Assembly: GCA_947593615.1 (NCBI GenBank)
Contig: CANQDR010000021.1
Location: 1-42,623, forward strand
DNA length: 42,623 nucleotides
Direction: 5' to 3'
Source: an uncultured Clostridia bacterium
GTDB taxonomy: Bacteria; Bacillota; Clostridia; Oscillospirales; Acutalibacteraceae
Of the stretch, positions 26,267-36,080 are shown piece after piece. Below the pieces are notes generated by a model, which saw only the letters and a list, made by a program, of their open reading frames with translations, was not told the origin of the DNA and ran no database searches. The position numbers and the translations under genes were made by a program. Each line of letters begins with the position of its first letter. Within the stretch, counting starts at the first letter, position 1.

Positions 26267-27460
26267 TTACTGATAGCAGCTAGATAATTTCCATAGTTCT
26301 ATATCTTTATTGTCAAATGACTTCTCTACCTGACGCAGAATATAGGGTAACTTCACTTTCTTCTCAGGTTTATACTTTTCAATCATTTCAGCAGCTACAG
26401 TAAAAAGTGCTTCCACCAAATCCTTTTCATAATTCGTAAATAAAGAATAATAATATGTGCTTAAATGACGTAGTAAAAGAGTATAAAACACTTCATCGCA
26501 CTTTTGTCCATTTTCTATATACTTTTCAATTATTTTGAGTAATATTCCATAGCTGTCAATTGCCTTTACATTATTTTTACCGCCCTGAGTATGAGAAAAG
26601 TTTTTTTCGTACCATCTGTACTCATATTCAACTTTTTGCAAATATGAATATTTTTTGCAGTTAGTAAAAATTAAAAACTGAATAATTGTGTCCTCATACC
26701 AAAATCCCGGAAAGAAACGAACATCATTCCAAAGCGCTCTTTTATACACCTTACACCACGGCAGTCCCGCCAAATTCATTATATCATCACCGTTTTTATA
26801 TCCAACTAAATTACTCTTTGGGTATATATTCGGAATAACATTGAATACTTTTCCGTCTTTTTCCTTAACTAAGTTGTGTGCGGCCATAACCATATCGTAA
26901 TCATTTTGATACGCTTCGTCCATAAGCATTTCAATAATATCATTATGTACCGTATCGTCGCAGTCAATAAACATCAAATATTTTCCTGATGCGTTGTTAA
27001 TGCCTGTATTTCTTGCAGCACCTATACCGCTGTTTTTCTGAAAAATCAATTTAACTTTGGGATTTTTCTCATACTTTTTCAAAATATCTCTTGCGCCGTC
27101 AGTCGAACCGTCATCTACAAAAATAACCTGATATTTATATTTGGTCTTTTGATTAAGTATTGATTCTATATTTTCTTCCAATATATCTGCATAATTATAA
27201 ACGGGGATAATAACCGATAAATCCAAATCGGAATCTATTACAGGATTTATATATTCCGGATTTGATACAGGTGGAGAATAAACCTTATCAATAATATTAT
27301 GCGCCTGCTCAGCGGTCATTTTAACGCTTACCCTTTTTCTTGTAAATTTACGAAATAAAAACTTTATACAAAACAACAAGTAAGCTAAATTTGCTAAAAA
27401 GCAACAAAATAATTCATTATGAAATTTTTTATAAAATCTGAAATAAAACCCATGTTTCAC
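26267..27460 (-). CDS. GT2-family glycosyltransferase with N-terminal membrane segment
   Basis: This 397-residue protein begins with a hydrophobic stretch (about residues 17-36) and a basic patch, then a linker, and only then the GT2 domain. That domain has LSVIIPVYNYADILEENIES (about 81-100), FVDDGSTDG, NSGIGAARNTGI and FIDCDDTVHND for the metal site. FWYEDTIIQF near 260 is the acceptor-side ED motif. The N-terminal extension of about 80 residues is unlike the other GT2 enzymes here and may anchor it to the membrane near the lipid carrier. It is six bases from the GT4 gene above. Confidence 0.88.
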   Translation of the reverse strand: MKHGFYFRFYKKFHNELFCCFLANLAYLLFCIKFLFRKFTRKRVSVKMTAEQAHNIIDKVYSPPVSNPEYINPVIDSDLDLSVIIPVYNYADILEENIESILNQKTKYKYQVIFVDDGSTDGARDILKKYEKNPKVKLIFQKNSGIGAARNTGINNASGKYLMFIDCDDTVHNDIIEMLMDEAYQNDYDMVMAAHNLVKEKDGKVFNVIPNIYPKSNLVGYKNGDDIMNLAGLPWCKVYKRALWNDVRFFPGFWYEDTIIQFLIFTNCKKYSYLQKVEYEYRWYEKNFSHTQGGKNNVKAIDSYGILLKIIEKYIENGQKCDEVFYTLLLRHLSTYYYSLFTNYEKDLVEALFTVAAEMIEKYKPEKKVKLPYILRQVEKSFDNKDIELWKLSSCYQ

Positions 27461-27466
27461 TACAAA

Positions 27467-28579
27467 TTACAACTCCAACAACATTTTTTCAACAGCCTTA
27501 ACCGTTTTTTCTGTGCTAAATAGCTTTCCTCTATCTTTAGCACGCTTGGTGTAGTCTTCAAGCATACCGGGAGTAGTCAGCATTCTTTTTATGCCTTCAT
27601 AAAGAGCATCTTCATTATTTTCAGTAACAATTCCATATTCGTTATTTTCTCCAAGCATTTCCTGCATGCCAGAACACAGTGTGGTAACAACAGGCGTTCC
27701 TAAAATTAATGCCTCAGTTGTCGCTGTACTAAACCCCTCGGAAATTGATGAGCAAACAAACATATCGCTATTTTTTAAATATTTATATGGGTTTGCGTCA
27801 TATCCTAATAATTTAAAAGTGTTAGCTACACCCTTGCTGTTTATAAGCTTTTTTAGATTTTCCTCTTCAGGACCTCTGCCTAAAACTATTATTTTATGAT
27901 AAATACCATTATCAAGCAATCGTTTATGTATTCTTATAAGTTTATCAAAACCTTTTGGTTTTTTAAGAGTACCCACTGCAACTATTGTTTTAACATTCTC
28001 ATCAAATTCATAATTATCAACCTTCTCTTCAGAAAGCCTAATTATTTGAGCAGTTTCATTTGTATTATATAAAACTTCAATTGGTTTTTGGAAATCAAGT
28101 ATCTTTACAAAAAGATTTTTTACATATTCTGATACACAAACTGTGTTATCATATTTCTCATAACATAGTCTTGCCTCGTCAAAATTTCTAAATGATGCCG
28201 ATAGAATATTTTTAGTATGAAGTTCAACATGTATCCAGCTTACAAGTTTTGTGTTTTCATCTGTGCATCCACTTACAATTCTTGCAGTAGGACCTTCAAG
28301 ATAAGATACAATTATATCATAATGATCTTTTACAAACCTTTTATAAAGTCTTTTTGGAGAAAACAACTTAAAATAATGACTGTTGCCGCTAAAAGTTTTC
28401 TTATAACAATATTTATACTTTATATATTTGTTGAGGTATTGCTCATTAACTCCACCTGAAAACAGTGTTTGAACAGTAATATCAAATTTACTTCTGTCCA
28501 TGTTGTTTACAAGATTTACAAGAACTTTTTCAGCTCCGCCTCCAAAAAGATTAGGAATCATAAAAAGTATTTTTTTCAC
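27467..28579 (-). CDS. GT4-family glycosyltransferase
   Basis: This 370-residue GT-B enzyme has the N-terminal loop FGGGAEKVLVNLVNNMD (12-28), VAVGTLKKPKGFDKLI (about 201-216) starting the nucleotide-sugar domain, and SEGFSTATTEALILGTPVV (about 283-301) containing the family's E-x7-E motif. GT4 enzymes are retaining. The closest recognisable types use UDP-GlcNAc, UDP-Gal or GDP-mannose, but the donor is not decided here. It is part of the continuous run of transferase genes, with 14 bases to the GT2 gene above. Confidence 0.92.
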   Translation of the reverse strand: MKKILFMIPNLFGGGAEKVLVNLVNNMDRSKFDITVQTLFSGGVNEQYLNKYIKYKYCYKKTFSGNSHYFKLFSPKRLYKRFVKDHYDIIVSYLEGPTARIVSGCTDENTKLVSWIHVELHTKNILSASFRNFDEARLCYEKYDNTVCVSEYVKNLFVKILDFQKPIEVLYNTNETAQIIRLSEEKVDNYEFDENVKTIVAVGTLKKPKGFDKLIRIHKRLLDNGIYHKIIVLGRGPEEENLKKLINSKGVANTFKLLGYDANPYKYLKNSDMFVCSSISEGFSTATTEALILGTPVVTTLCSGMQEMLGENNEYGIVTENNEDALYEGIKRMLTTPGMLEDYTKRAKDRGKLFSTEKTVKAVEKMLLEL

Positions 28580-28593
28580 AATTCAGTCACCTA

Positions 28594-29496
28594 TTATCGT
28601 TTTTTATTTTTATATATAATATACCTTGAAAGCAAAAAACCTAACGGGGTACAAATAGCTGTTAAGAATTTTTTTGGACTTTTTTGTATAAAATTTTTTC
28701 TTTTTGATAATATACAGCTTGAGACATAGTGTATACAGTTTTTAATTATAAAAAATAATGGAGCTTTAGGTAGCGATAAATATAAAATGCGAATATCTGC
28801 AAAACTATTAGGACTATTATAATATTGCCAAAGCATACTATTAGTCATACCATCTGTTTGATAATCAACATAGCAAAGACACTTATCTAAAGAAATATAA
28901 TTATGTTTAAGACCTATTAGTATATTCATATAATTGGGATTAAAATTTTTTTCACCCTCATATTGTTTCATGGGATATACTTCTTTATATAAATCAACTC
29001 GTACAACTAATTTTTTGTCACCTTTTTTCACGGGATATTTACCCATGGTCCAATCAACAAGATTTATTTCCGAATAGTTATTTATATGTCCTCCGACAAT
29101 ATCTCCGTTTATGCAACAATCTAATCCAATTATACCTGCATACTGAGTTTCATCACCACGGCTATTCCAGCAATTCTCTATCAATTCCACACAGTTATCA
29201 GAAGCAAAATCATCTGAATCTATACACATACATAATTCAGTTTCCATATGTTCAATTGCTACATTATACGCTGTATGTAATCCACCGTTATTTTTATAAT
29301 AATATTTAATTTGAAAATTATTTCCTTTATTCATCCATTTTTTTACTTCTTCTTTTGTGTTATCTTCAGATCCATCATCAACAATAACCCATTCAAAATT
29401 AAAAGAAGTTTGTCTCTTTAATGAGTTATAACATCTTTTTAATAAATCAACCCTATTATAAGTTGGTGTAAATATAGTTAACAGCTTATCTGACAT
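28594..29496 (-). CDS. GT2-family glycosyltransferase
   Basis: This 300-residue GT2 enzyme starts LLTIFTPTYNRVDLLKRCYN (5-24), then WVIVDDGSEDNT, NGGLHTAYNVAIEHM and CMCIDSDDFASDNCV with the metal-binding DSDD. The subgroup with TPTYNR and the later MKQYEGEKNF...YM segment is common in Firmicute polysaccharide loci. The C-terminus has a hydrophobic stretch near residue 285 followed by basic residues. Its start codon shares one base with the stop of the gene above, so translation is coupled. Confidence 0.9.
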   Translation of the reverse strand: MSDKLLTIFTPTYNRVDLLKRCYNSLKRQTSFNFEWVIVDDGSEDNTKEEVKKWMNKGNNFQIKYYYKNNGGLHTAYNVAIEHMETELCMCIDSDDFASDNCVELIENCWNSRGDETQYAGIIGLDCCINGDIVGGHINNYSEINLVDWTMGKYPVKKGDKKLVVRVDLYKEVYPMKQYEGEKNFNPNYMNILIGLKHNYISLDKCLCYVDYQTDGMTNSMLWQYYNSPNSFADIRILYLSLPKAPLFFIIKNCIHYVSSCILSKRKNFIQKSPKKFLTAICTPLGFLLSRYIIYKNKKR

Positions 29497-30671
29497 TATT
29501 TACTCACTCCAAGATATTCGGCAAAAGGCTTTAAGGTTTTATCAAAACATAAGTTGTCCAAAATCATTTTTCTTCTATCAAAATCGTTTCCCCACTCCTT
29601 ACATGATTCTATATATTTTATTAACTCGTTAATATCTGTATCCTCTTCCATTATATAACCAATATCATTTTCACGAATGTTATTTGCAATAGTGAATAAA
29701 TACGGAGAACAGATTATTTTCATCCCACTGGCAACATACTCACAATACTTATTTGGAAATGCAACGTGATTTGTAACATAATCGCCTCTTATCATAAATG
29801 CAAAATCACCTGAACATAAAGTTGCATCAACTTTATCATATGCAACCGAATCCTTTATAATAGCTTCGTTGTTTTTTGTGTTAATCTTTTCAGCATCATT
29901 GCTTAAAATTAACAGCTTACTGTTTTTTAATATTTTATTAATTCTTAAAAATATATCAATTGTTTCGTCAATACATTGCCATGGTGACACACCACCCGAA
30001 TAAATAAAAAGCAATGTATTATTTTGTATGCCGTATTTTTTTCTATATTGTTCTCTATTTTTTTTCTGAAACTCTACATCTATGGAAAAGTCTTTTTTTG
30101 CACACGGTACAATAAAATATTTTAGTTTATCAGCATTAAATACATCAATTGTATGTTTTTTCAACTCATTTGTTACAACAAACGCTGCATCATATTTATG
30201 AATATATTTTCTTCCTTGATTTGTAAACATCCTGTAAATAAGGTTTCTTTTTAAATTTATAATAAAATTACTTCCACGGAATTCTTTCAACTCATCACAA
30301 ACACCATGAACATCATATATAATCGGTATATCTGTTACTTTCCTTAGCTTGTCTATTATTTTCAGGACAATCTCGCCTGAGATGACTACCGCTGCATAGT
30401 TTTCATTTTTTAATAATTCAATTGCCTTTTTCACAACATCTTTAGTGTGATAAAAAATACTGAACGGATTTTTTGAATATGTAATAAGATAAAATTTGGA
30501 GTGCTCGTTAATTATTTCTTGCTTTTCTTTTAATACGTCTTTATCTCTATAGCAAATAAAATCAGTAATTATTTCATAATTATCAAATAAAGAATTGGCT
30601 CTGTTTTTTATCAGCCTTATCTCTCCGTTTGTATTATATATATTTCTACCAGCAATAAATAATATTTTCAT
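29496..30671 (-). CDS. GT-B (GT4-like) glycosyltransferase
   Basis: The 391-residue protein has a GT-B layout. MKILFIAGRN is at the start, VVISGEIVLKIIDKLRKVTD and PIIYDVHGVCDEL at about 94-125, LLFIYSGGVSPWQCID near 220 opening the second Rossmann domain, and AFPNKYCEYVASGMKIICSP near 325 in the region of the donor-binding site. The canonical E-x7-E is not obvious, which is common in this divergent branch. It is preceded by GAGAGGG and a 220-base gap with no intact gene. Donor and acceptor are unknown. Confidence 0.78.
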   Translation of the reverse strand: MKILFIAGRNIYNTNGEIRLIKNRANSLFDNYEIITDFICYRDKDVLKEKQEIINEHSKFYLITYSKNPFSIFYHTKDVVKKAIELLKNENYAAVVISGEIVLKIIDKLRKVTDIPIIYDVHGVCDELKEFRGSNFIINLKRNLIYRMFTNQGRKYIHKYDAAFVVTNELKKHTIDVFNADKLKYFIVPCAKKDFSIDVEFQKKNREQYRKKYGIQNNTLLFIYSGGVSPWQCIDETIDIFLRINKILKNSKLLILSNDAEKINTKNNEAIIKDSVAYDKVDATLCSGDFAFMIRGDYVTNHVAFPNKYCEYVASGMKIICSPYLFTIANNIRENDIGYIMEEDTDINELIKYIESCKEWGNDFDRRKMILDNLCFDKTLKPFAEYLGVSK

Positions 30672-30891
30672 AATTACCCTCTCTTTATTTTAATCCAACT
30701 TATGTTTTTAAGATTTTTATAAAACATATTGTTTATAGTTATTCTCCATTACCGTTATTTTAATCCATCAAAACACTCAAACAAAAATAATAAATTATTT
30801 TTTTATTATGTTTTCAATATTAAGATTTATATAGTTGTAATCTATATCAACATTATAGACACGTATAATCTCCTGATTGTTAATAATTGAC
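30672..30891. other. Intergenic region with a possible gene remnant and a 13-base direct repeat
   Basis: One minus-strand frame is open from inside the end of the GT4 gene to a TAA at 30795-30797 and reads ESIINNQEIIRVYNVDIDYN followed by YINLNIENIIKK, which is coding-like but unrecognised and has no start. The string TTATTTTAATCCA occurs at 30685-30697 and again at 30755-30767. Together these suggest a small deletion or insertion scar between two transferase genes. Confidence 0.35.
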
Positions 30892-31989
30892 TCACAAACC
30901 GATTTCTTCAATAGTCTTATTAACTACATCTTTCTTATCAAAATTCTTTTCAACAAATTTTCTGGCATATCTGCCCATTTCTTTCTTTTGTTCATATGGC
31001 AGTTCTATAAATTGTTTTAGCTTTAAATACAGATCTTCTCCGTCTTTTACATTACAAAGAAAACCGTTTTTACCCTCATCAACAGCTTCCAAACAACCGT
31101 GGATATTACTTGTAATAATAGGACGTCCCATTGAACATGACTCAAGCAAAGTATTTGACATTCCCTCATGATACGACGGATGAACAATACAGTGGGCTTT
31201 CCTGATAAACGGAGTAACGTCGCTTTGAAATCCGTGAAAGTGTATCATATTCTCGGACTGCATTTTTTCAACTGTTTCCTTATAATTATCTTCATACCAG
31301 CCTATAAAGTCAAATGTAGTTTTTGGATATTCTGATTTAATTTTACGAATAGCGTAAAACAGCTCGTCCATACCTTTTTCCTGCATAATTCTGCCGACGT
31401 TAAGAAAATGTACTGCTCCGTCATCTTCAGGATAATCACAAAAAGCAAACTCATCGAGGTTTACTCCTGCACCAGCCATAACCACAGTCTGTTCCTTACG
31501 AACAATTTTTCCGTTTACGAGTGTGTCGCGGTTTCCGACATTCTCAAAGAATATCTTTTCCGCCTTATTCATAGAAAACTTATACATAACCGACACAAGC
31601 TTGCGCATAAGACCTCCGTCTGCCATAAAAGTAGAGCCAAGCCCCGTAACATTGCAATAATGCGGTATTTTGCGGGATTTGCAAGCCAATGAGCCGTATA
31701 TATTAGGCTTAATTGTATATGTAATTACCTTATCGGGTTTCACATCTTTTATAAGTTTTTTATATCTATTAAGAAGTGAAATGTCCTTTAAGGGATTCAT
31801 CCCTCTGCGCTCCATATCGGTAATAATTACTTTTGAGCCATAAGATTCCAAAGTATCTATTTCTTTTTGTTCATCGGGAGGTATTGATATAATCACCTCA
31901 TTACCGAGTTCAGCAAGTTTTTTTATCAGCTCTCTGCGGAAAATCCTTAAAGTATTGTAATGATTTGCAAGTATCAGTATTTTACTCAC
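30892..31989 (-). CDS. GT4-family glycosyltransferase (PglA/CapM-like)
   Basis: This 365-residue GT4 enzyme starts KILILANHYNTLRIFRRELI, has KVITYTIKPNIYGSLAC and YCNVTGLGSTF in the N-terminal domain and HPSYHEGMSNTLLESCSMG (about 271-289) with the E-x7-E motif in the C-terminal domain. The TGLG-type loop and the overall pattern resemble PglA/CapM enzymes, which add the second sugar to the undecaprenyl-diphosphate-linked primer. Its place near the priming transferase fits. Its ATG overlaps the transketolase gene by eight bases. Confidence 0.9.
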   Translation of the reverse strand: MSKILILANHYNTLRIFRRELIKKLAELGNEVIISIPPDEQKEIDTLESYGSKVIITDMERRGMNPLKDISLLNRYKKLIKDVKPDKVITYTIKPNIYGSLACKSRKIPHYCNVTGLGSTFMADGGLMRKLVSVMYKFSMNKAEKIFFENVGNRDTLVNGKIVRKEQTVVMAGAGVNLDEFAFCDYPEDDGAVHFLNVGRIMQEKGMDELFYAIRKIKSEYPKTTFDFIGWYEDNYKETVEKMQSENMIHFHGFQSDVTPFIRKAHCIVHPSYHEGMSNTLLESCSMGRPIITSNIHGCLEAVDEGKNGFLCNVKDGEDLYLKLKQFIELPYEQKKEMGRYARKFVEKNFDKKDVVNKTIEEIGL

Positions 31990-32914
31990 CGAAAACGCCC
32001 CTTACCTTATTAGTAATACCTTCTGCATTAATCCCCACCTGTTCTCTCAAATAAGACTGTTCGCCAACTTCAATGCAGTAGAAATCATTAATTCCTATTC
32101 TGTGAAGCTTAACCTTTCCGCCACACTCTGCAAGAACTTCGGCAACAGCTCCGCCAAAGCCGCCGACTATATTATGCTCCTCAACGGTAAATATGTTTTC
32201 AAATCTGTTTGCACAACCTTCAATCACGGTCTTATCTATCGGCTTTACTGTAGGAAAGCTGTATTGCTCAACTGCAATCCCGTGTTCTTCAAGCATATCG
32301 CAGGCTTTTGATGTTTCCTCAAGAATTGCCCCTGTTGAAAATACAGCAACTTTTTTCGGCAAATCTTTGGCATCTCTCAGTTTATAGGCTTTGCCTATTT
32401 CAAATTCTTTTATCTGCGTATTAATAACCTTTTCTCCGCCCCTGCCAAGTCTTAAATAGCAGGTGCCGTCAGTTTCTGCAATTTTCTTGGTAGCAAGCTC
32501 TGCTTCTACAGGATCACCCGGGCAAATTACAGTTACATCAGGCAAAGCACGAAGAATGGCAATGTCTTCTGTAGCGTGATGACTCATTCCGAGCGAACCG
32601 TAGACATATCCGCCGCCGACGCAAATTATATTTACATTCGCATTATGATACGCGCAGTCATTTCTGATTTGCTCAAGGCAGCGAAGAGTTGGAAAGTTTC
32701 CGATTGAATAGGTAAAAACTTTTTTGCCTTCAAGGGCCATACCTGCGGCAACTCCCGTCATATTCTGCTCGGCTATGCCTGCATTTACAAATTGGTCAGG
32801 AAGCGTTTCCCAAAAACTTTTGAGTACGCCAAAACCCAAATCACCTGTTATCAGCTCAATGTTTTTATCTTTTTTTCCAAGTTCGATTAAAGTACGGATT
32901 ACTGTATCTCTCAT
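31982..32914 (-). CDS. Transketolase, C-terminal subunit
   Basis: The 310-residue protein corresponds to the pyrimidine-binding (PP) and C-terminal domains of transketolase. It has GDLGFGVL, NAGIAEQNMTGVAAGMALEG (41-60, with the conserved catalytic Glu), SMGMSHH-like GSLGMSHHATEDIA and VEEHNIVGGFGGAV near 245. It would form a heterodimer with the N-terminal subunit encoded by the gene it overlaps by four bases. Transketolases use thiamine diphosphate to move two-carbon units between sugar phosphates. In a polysaccharide locus it probably makes an unusual sugar rather than serving the pentose pathway, but this is inference. Confidence 0.93.
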   Translation of the reverse strand: MRDTVIRTLIELGKKDKNIELITGDLGFGVLKSFWETLPDQFVNAGIAEQNMTGVAAGMALEGKKVFTYSIGNFPTLRCLEQIRNDCAYHNANVNIICVGGGYVYGSLGMSHHATEDIAILRALPDVTVICPGDPVEAELATKKIAETDGTCYLRLGRGGEKVINTQIKEFEIGKAYKLRDAKDLPKKVAVFSTGAILEETSKACDMLEEHGIAVEQYSFPTVKPIDKTVIEGCANRFENIFTVEEHNIVGGFGGAVAEVLAECGGKVKLHRIGINDFYCIEVGEQSYLREQVGINAEGITNKVRGVFGE

Positions 32915-33846
32915 CTGTCCTCAACCTCCCTTGTGTAATATGTAGGGTTATATGTTTCAGAAACCGTATGTCTGCAATTGTCGGGTTCTGCCGTAGTTTC
33001 GTGACATCCGTCCGGTGTGTAAGGATCTTCTACTTCATCGGGTTTTATTTTATGAAGCTCATTAACCGCACAGTTATATTCCCAGCCATCGTGAGGGAAT
33101 CTGTAGTGCCAGAGGATGTCCATTTCCATAAATGAAACTCCCTTGCCCTTTACTGTATGTGCAATTACCACCGTAGGTTTATGCTCAGGATTTGATGTAT
33201 CTTTTAACGCACTTCTCAGAGCATCGTGGTCATGTCCGTCAACTTCAATTACATTCCAATCAAAGCCTGCCCAGCGTTTAGCCATATCAACCTCAAGCGT
33301 ATTATTGCAATAGTCGAGGCTCTGCATATGGTTGTGGTCAACAATTGCCACAAGGTTATCAAGTTTGTAATGATTGGCAAACTCTGCTGCTTCCCATACC
33401 GAACCCTCATTACATTCTCCGTCACCCAAAACAACAAAAGAACGAAAAGATTTCCCGTCCTGCTTTGCCGCAAGTGCACGACCTGCGGCTACAGGAAGTC
33501 CGTGACCAAGTGAGCCGGTTGAAAAATCAATTCCGGGAAGATGATGTGAAACATGTCCTGAAAGTCTGCTGCCATTCGCATAATGAGTTTTAAGTTCTTC
33601 AACAGGAAAAAAACCGTTTTCTGCAATAGCAGCATAAACAGACGCACCTGCATGTCCTTTGCTTAAGATAAAACGGTCTCTACCATCCCAATTAGGATTA
33701 TTTATATCAAAATTTAAAATGTCGGTGTAAAGCACGCCCATTATATCGGCTACAGACAAAATTGCACCTATATGACTGCCCCCCGACAGATGTGTCATTT
33801 CAATTCCGTGACGACGTATCAGCCACGCAAGAGCTTTGCTGGTCAT
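32911..33846 (-). CDS. Transketolase, N-terminal (ThDP-binding) subunit
   Basis: This 311-residue protein is the pyrophosphate-binding half of a split transketolase. It has GGSHIGAILSVADIMGVLY (22-40), SKGHAGASVYAAIAE (62-76), GSLGHGLPVAAGRALA and the ThDP/Mg motif GDGECNEGSVWEAAEFANHY ending in VDHNHMQ (about 142-176). The C-terminal 40 residues (rich in Asp, Glu, Pro and Thr) extend beyond many split transketolases. The ATG at 33846 has GGAGG seven bases upstream. It is coupled to the C-terminal subunit by a four-base overlap, giving equal amounts of both. Confidence 0.93.
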   Translation of the reverse strand: MTSKALAWLIRRHGIEMTHLSGGSHIGAILSVADIMGVLYTDILNFDINNPNWDGRDRFILSKGHAGASVYAAIAENGFFPVEELKTHYANGSRLSGHVSHHLPGIDFSTGSLGHGLPVAAGRALAAKQDGKSFRSFVVLGDGECNEGSVWEAAEFANHYKLDNLVAIVDHNHMQSLDYCNNTLEVDMAKRWAGFDWNVIEVDGHDHDALRSALKDTSNPEHKPTVVIAHTVKGKGVSFMEMDILWHYRFPHDGWEYNCAVNELHKIKPDEVEDPYTPDGCHETTAEPDNCRHTVSETYNPTYYTREVEDR

Positions 33847-33875
33847 ATATATTCCTCCATACTCACATAAAATAG

Positions 33876-34904
33876 TTAATTTACCCCAAATACAAGATTT
33901 ATAAATTTAGGTTGATGCTTTATCTTTTTATAAAAATGCAGAAACATCAAAGGAATTATTAAACCTGCCAAAAACATAACAGGCAAAGTAATATACCAAT
34001 GCATTTGCAGCACCCTGTTTAAAAATACTTCCACCGCCGCCTGACACGGCCACGATATTATGTAAATTGAAAATGTTTTTCCGTCAAGAAAATCGAGCCA
34101 TCTGTTGCCTTTTTCTTCAAATAATACTGAAAAATACAGTATTGCGTAAATCATTAAAAAGGCAATAATAATAGCGGATAAATTTCTTAACCAATCCAGC
34201 CAGAAAAAATTATTAACTGTCATATATGCATAATATGCAATTGCAATGATTATAGAAATCATTGCATTTGGAAGTCTAAATATTTTATTTCGATTTTCTA
34301 CAATATAATTACATGAAAATATTCCTATACAAAAATATATCAATTCGCTGCATATATCCTTAATTGCAAACCAGTCTGTATTGATTGGTAAAACAGCCAA
34401 TAATAAAGCTAATACTAATAATAAGCGATATAAAATTTTATGATTATAACACTTTAAAATTAAATATGATATTGCATATATTAATAACAATGTCGGCAAA
34501 AACCAAAAATGACCCCAAACATTAAGCCGAGGATTAAATATTGTTTCAAATACATAGTATATGTCAAACGAAACTTCATCATTAACAAAATTTGCAAGCA
34601 AAATCTTAGGCAATATTCCTATTGCCGATAAAACAAAATAGGGTGTTAAAAAACGTACAGCTTTGTTTTTAATAAACCTTACATACGGCTTCTTATTTTT
34701 ATCAGTTGTATATTTAAACAGAAACCCTGCTATAAAAAAGAATAGAGGCATATGAAAACAATATATAAATGTTCTTATTTGATCTACAAATATAGGTAAA
34801 TCGGAGTTGCCTGTAGGTGTAGAATGACCAAGAACAACTAAAATTGCACCTATGACATATGCATATGAAATAAATTTTAGTTTTTTCCCGCTAATTGTCC
34901 CCAT
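33876..34904 (-). CDS. Membrane acyltransferase, AT3 family
   Basis: This 342-residue integral membrane protein has the AT3 pattern: an early helix with VLGHS, FHMPLFFFIAGFLF near 50-63 and WGHFWFLPTLLLIY near 131-144, then about ten hydrophobic segments in total. The FHMPLFFFISG/AG-type motif and GHxWFLP are known landmarks of the acetyltransferase branch that modifies exopolysaccharides (WcaF/Nod-type relatives). It would acylate the lipid-linked repeat or the polymer. It starts within the end of the polymerase operon unit, 11 bases after the EpsG gene. Confidence 0.9.
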   Translation of the reverse strand: MGTISGKKLKFISYAYVIGAILVVLGHSTPTGNSDLPIFVDQIRTFIYCFHMPLFFFIAGFLFKYTTDKNKKPYVRFIKNKAVRFLTPYFVLSAIGILPKILLANFVNDEVSFDIYYVFETIFNPRLNVWGHFWFLPTLLLIYAISYLILKCYNHKILYRLLLVLALLLAVLPINTDWFAIKDICSELIYFCIGIFSCNYIVENRNKIFRLPNAMISIIIAIAYYAYMTVNNFFWLDWLRNLSAIIIAFLMIYAILYFSVLFEEKGNRWLDFLDGKTFSIYIISWPCQAAVEVFLNRVLQMHWYITLPVMFLAGLIIPLMFLHFYKKIKHQPKFINLVFGVN

Positions 34905-34915
34905 ATATCCTCCAA

Positions 34916-36037
34916 TTATAAGCCTCCCGTTAATTCACTATGGTAGGAAGCAGGACCTGTCAAATAAAAATATAATAACAAAGCACATATAACAATTGGC
35001 TGAACTATTTTTCTGCTTTCTTTACTTACACAGGTATGCAGTAAAAACGGAATTAAAATTAAATCATACAATTCACAATATATCGGCAGTCTGCCAATGA
35101 GAATGCCGCTGGTAAACATACCCACAAAATACAAAGCAGCCGTAATAAGCGACATATTAATACATATTGGCAATATCGGGTATTTCTCATAATATTCAAT
35201 AAGTTTTTCTCTCTTTATATATGAAACCACCGGGGGGATAGCGTACATCAACACTCTGAGCGGATTAACTCCGTTATCTTCCTCAAACTGCGCTGTTTCA
35301 CCTGCATATGCTGTATTGCCTAAAGCACTGTCAACACCGTTAAAAAACGGTTCGGCAAATATACAGATAAGTATAATCCCAACAATAAATAAACCTATTT
35401 TACCTTTCCACGGCTTGCTTCTGGCGACGAAATAAACAGGAATCATTAAAAGTGCAGTCATATGAAATGTAGATAATAATAATACTGCTATTACAAACTT
35501 TACTGCTTTTCCGTCCTTTATCCAATCACAACATAAAAACAGAATGGCAACACAAATAAACTGACGCATTCCGTTCATCATCCATGTAAAAGTCAGTAAT
35601 GTCATAAATAAAAATGAACTTAAAAAGAAGTCTACAGAATATTTTCTCAAAACTATCATAACACAAACACCTGATAATATGGCTATGGTCATTAACCACC
35701 AAGTATAATTTTGAGAAACAAAACATTTGAAAATTATATTAAAAATATCAAATCCCGGATTTTTGCCTTCCCAGTTAATTTCACTCCATGCTGTTGAAAA
35801 ATCCGTTGGTATTAAATTAAATATACCGATATAAAGAGTTGTATCGGCAACATATTTTCTCATGCCTATCCAGAAGATAAAATATCCGAATATTAATATC
35901 GCATATGCAATAGGTATTTTTTTTTGAATTCCCTGCTGTATATTATAATCCGTGAGCATTATTTCTTCTTTGTAATTCAGAGAATACACAAAGTAAATAA
36001 GCGGTACCCACAGAATCATAGACCAATAAATTATCAT
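34916..36037 (-). CDS. EpsG-family polysaccharide polymerase (Wzy-like)
   Basis: The 373-residue protein has about ten to twelve hydrophobic segments and the EpsG-family pattern: MIIYW..ILWV at the start, RKYVADTTLYIGIF (about 60-73) with the family's R...D.. region, FTWMMNGMRQFICVAILF (about 150-167) and LLSTFHMTALLMIPVYF (about 188-204). EpsG proteins are taken to polymerise the flipped repeat units outside the membrane. No other polymerase candidate is in the window, so this is the likely Wzy. GGAG lies ten bases above the ATG. Confidence 0.88.
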   Translation of the reverse strand: MIIYWSMILWVPLIYFVYSLNYKEEIMLTDYNIQQGIQKKIPIAYAILIFGYFIFWIGMRKYVADTTLYIGIFNLIPTDFSTAWSEINWEGKNPGFDIFNIIFKCFVSQNYTWWLMTIAILSGVCVMIVLRKYSVDFFLSSFLFMTLLTFTWMMNGMRQFICVAILFLCCDWIKDGKAVKFVIAVLLLSTFHMTALLMIPVYFVARSKPWKGKIGLFIVGIILICIFAEPFFNGVDSALGNTAYAGETAQFEEDNGVNPLRVLMYAIPPVVSYIKREKLIEYYEKYPILPICINMSLITAALYFVGMFTSGILIGRLPIYCELYDLILIPFLLHTCVSKESRKIVQPIVICALLLYFYLTGPASYHSELTGGL

Positions 36038-36080
36038 CTAAAAACGACTCCGAATATAAATCTTGCGGACTTAATATCAA

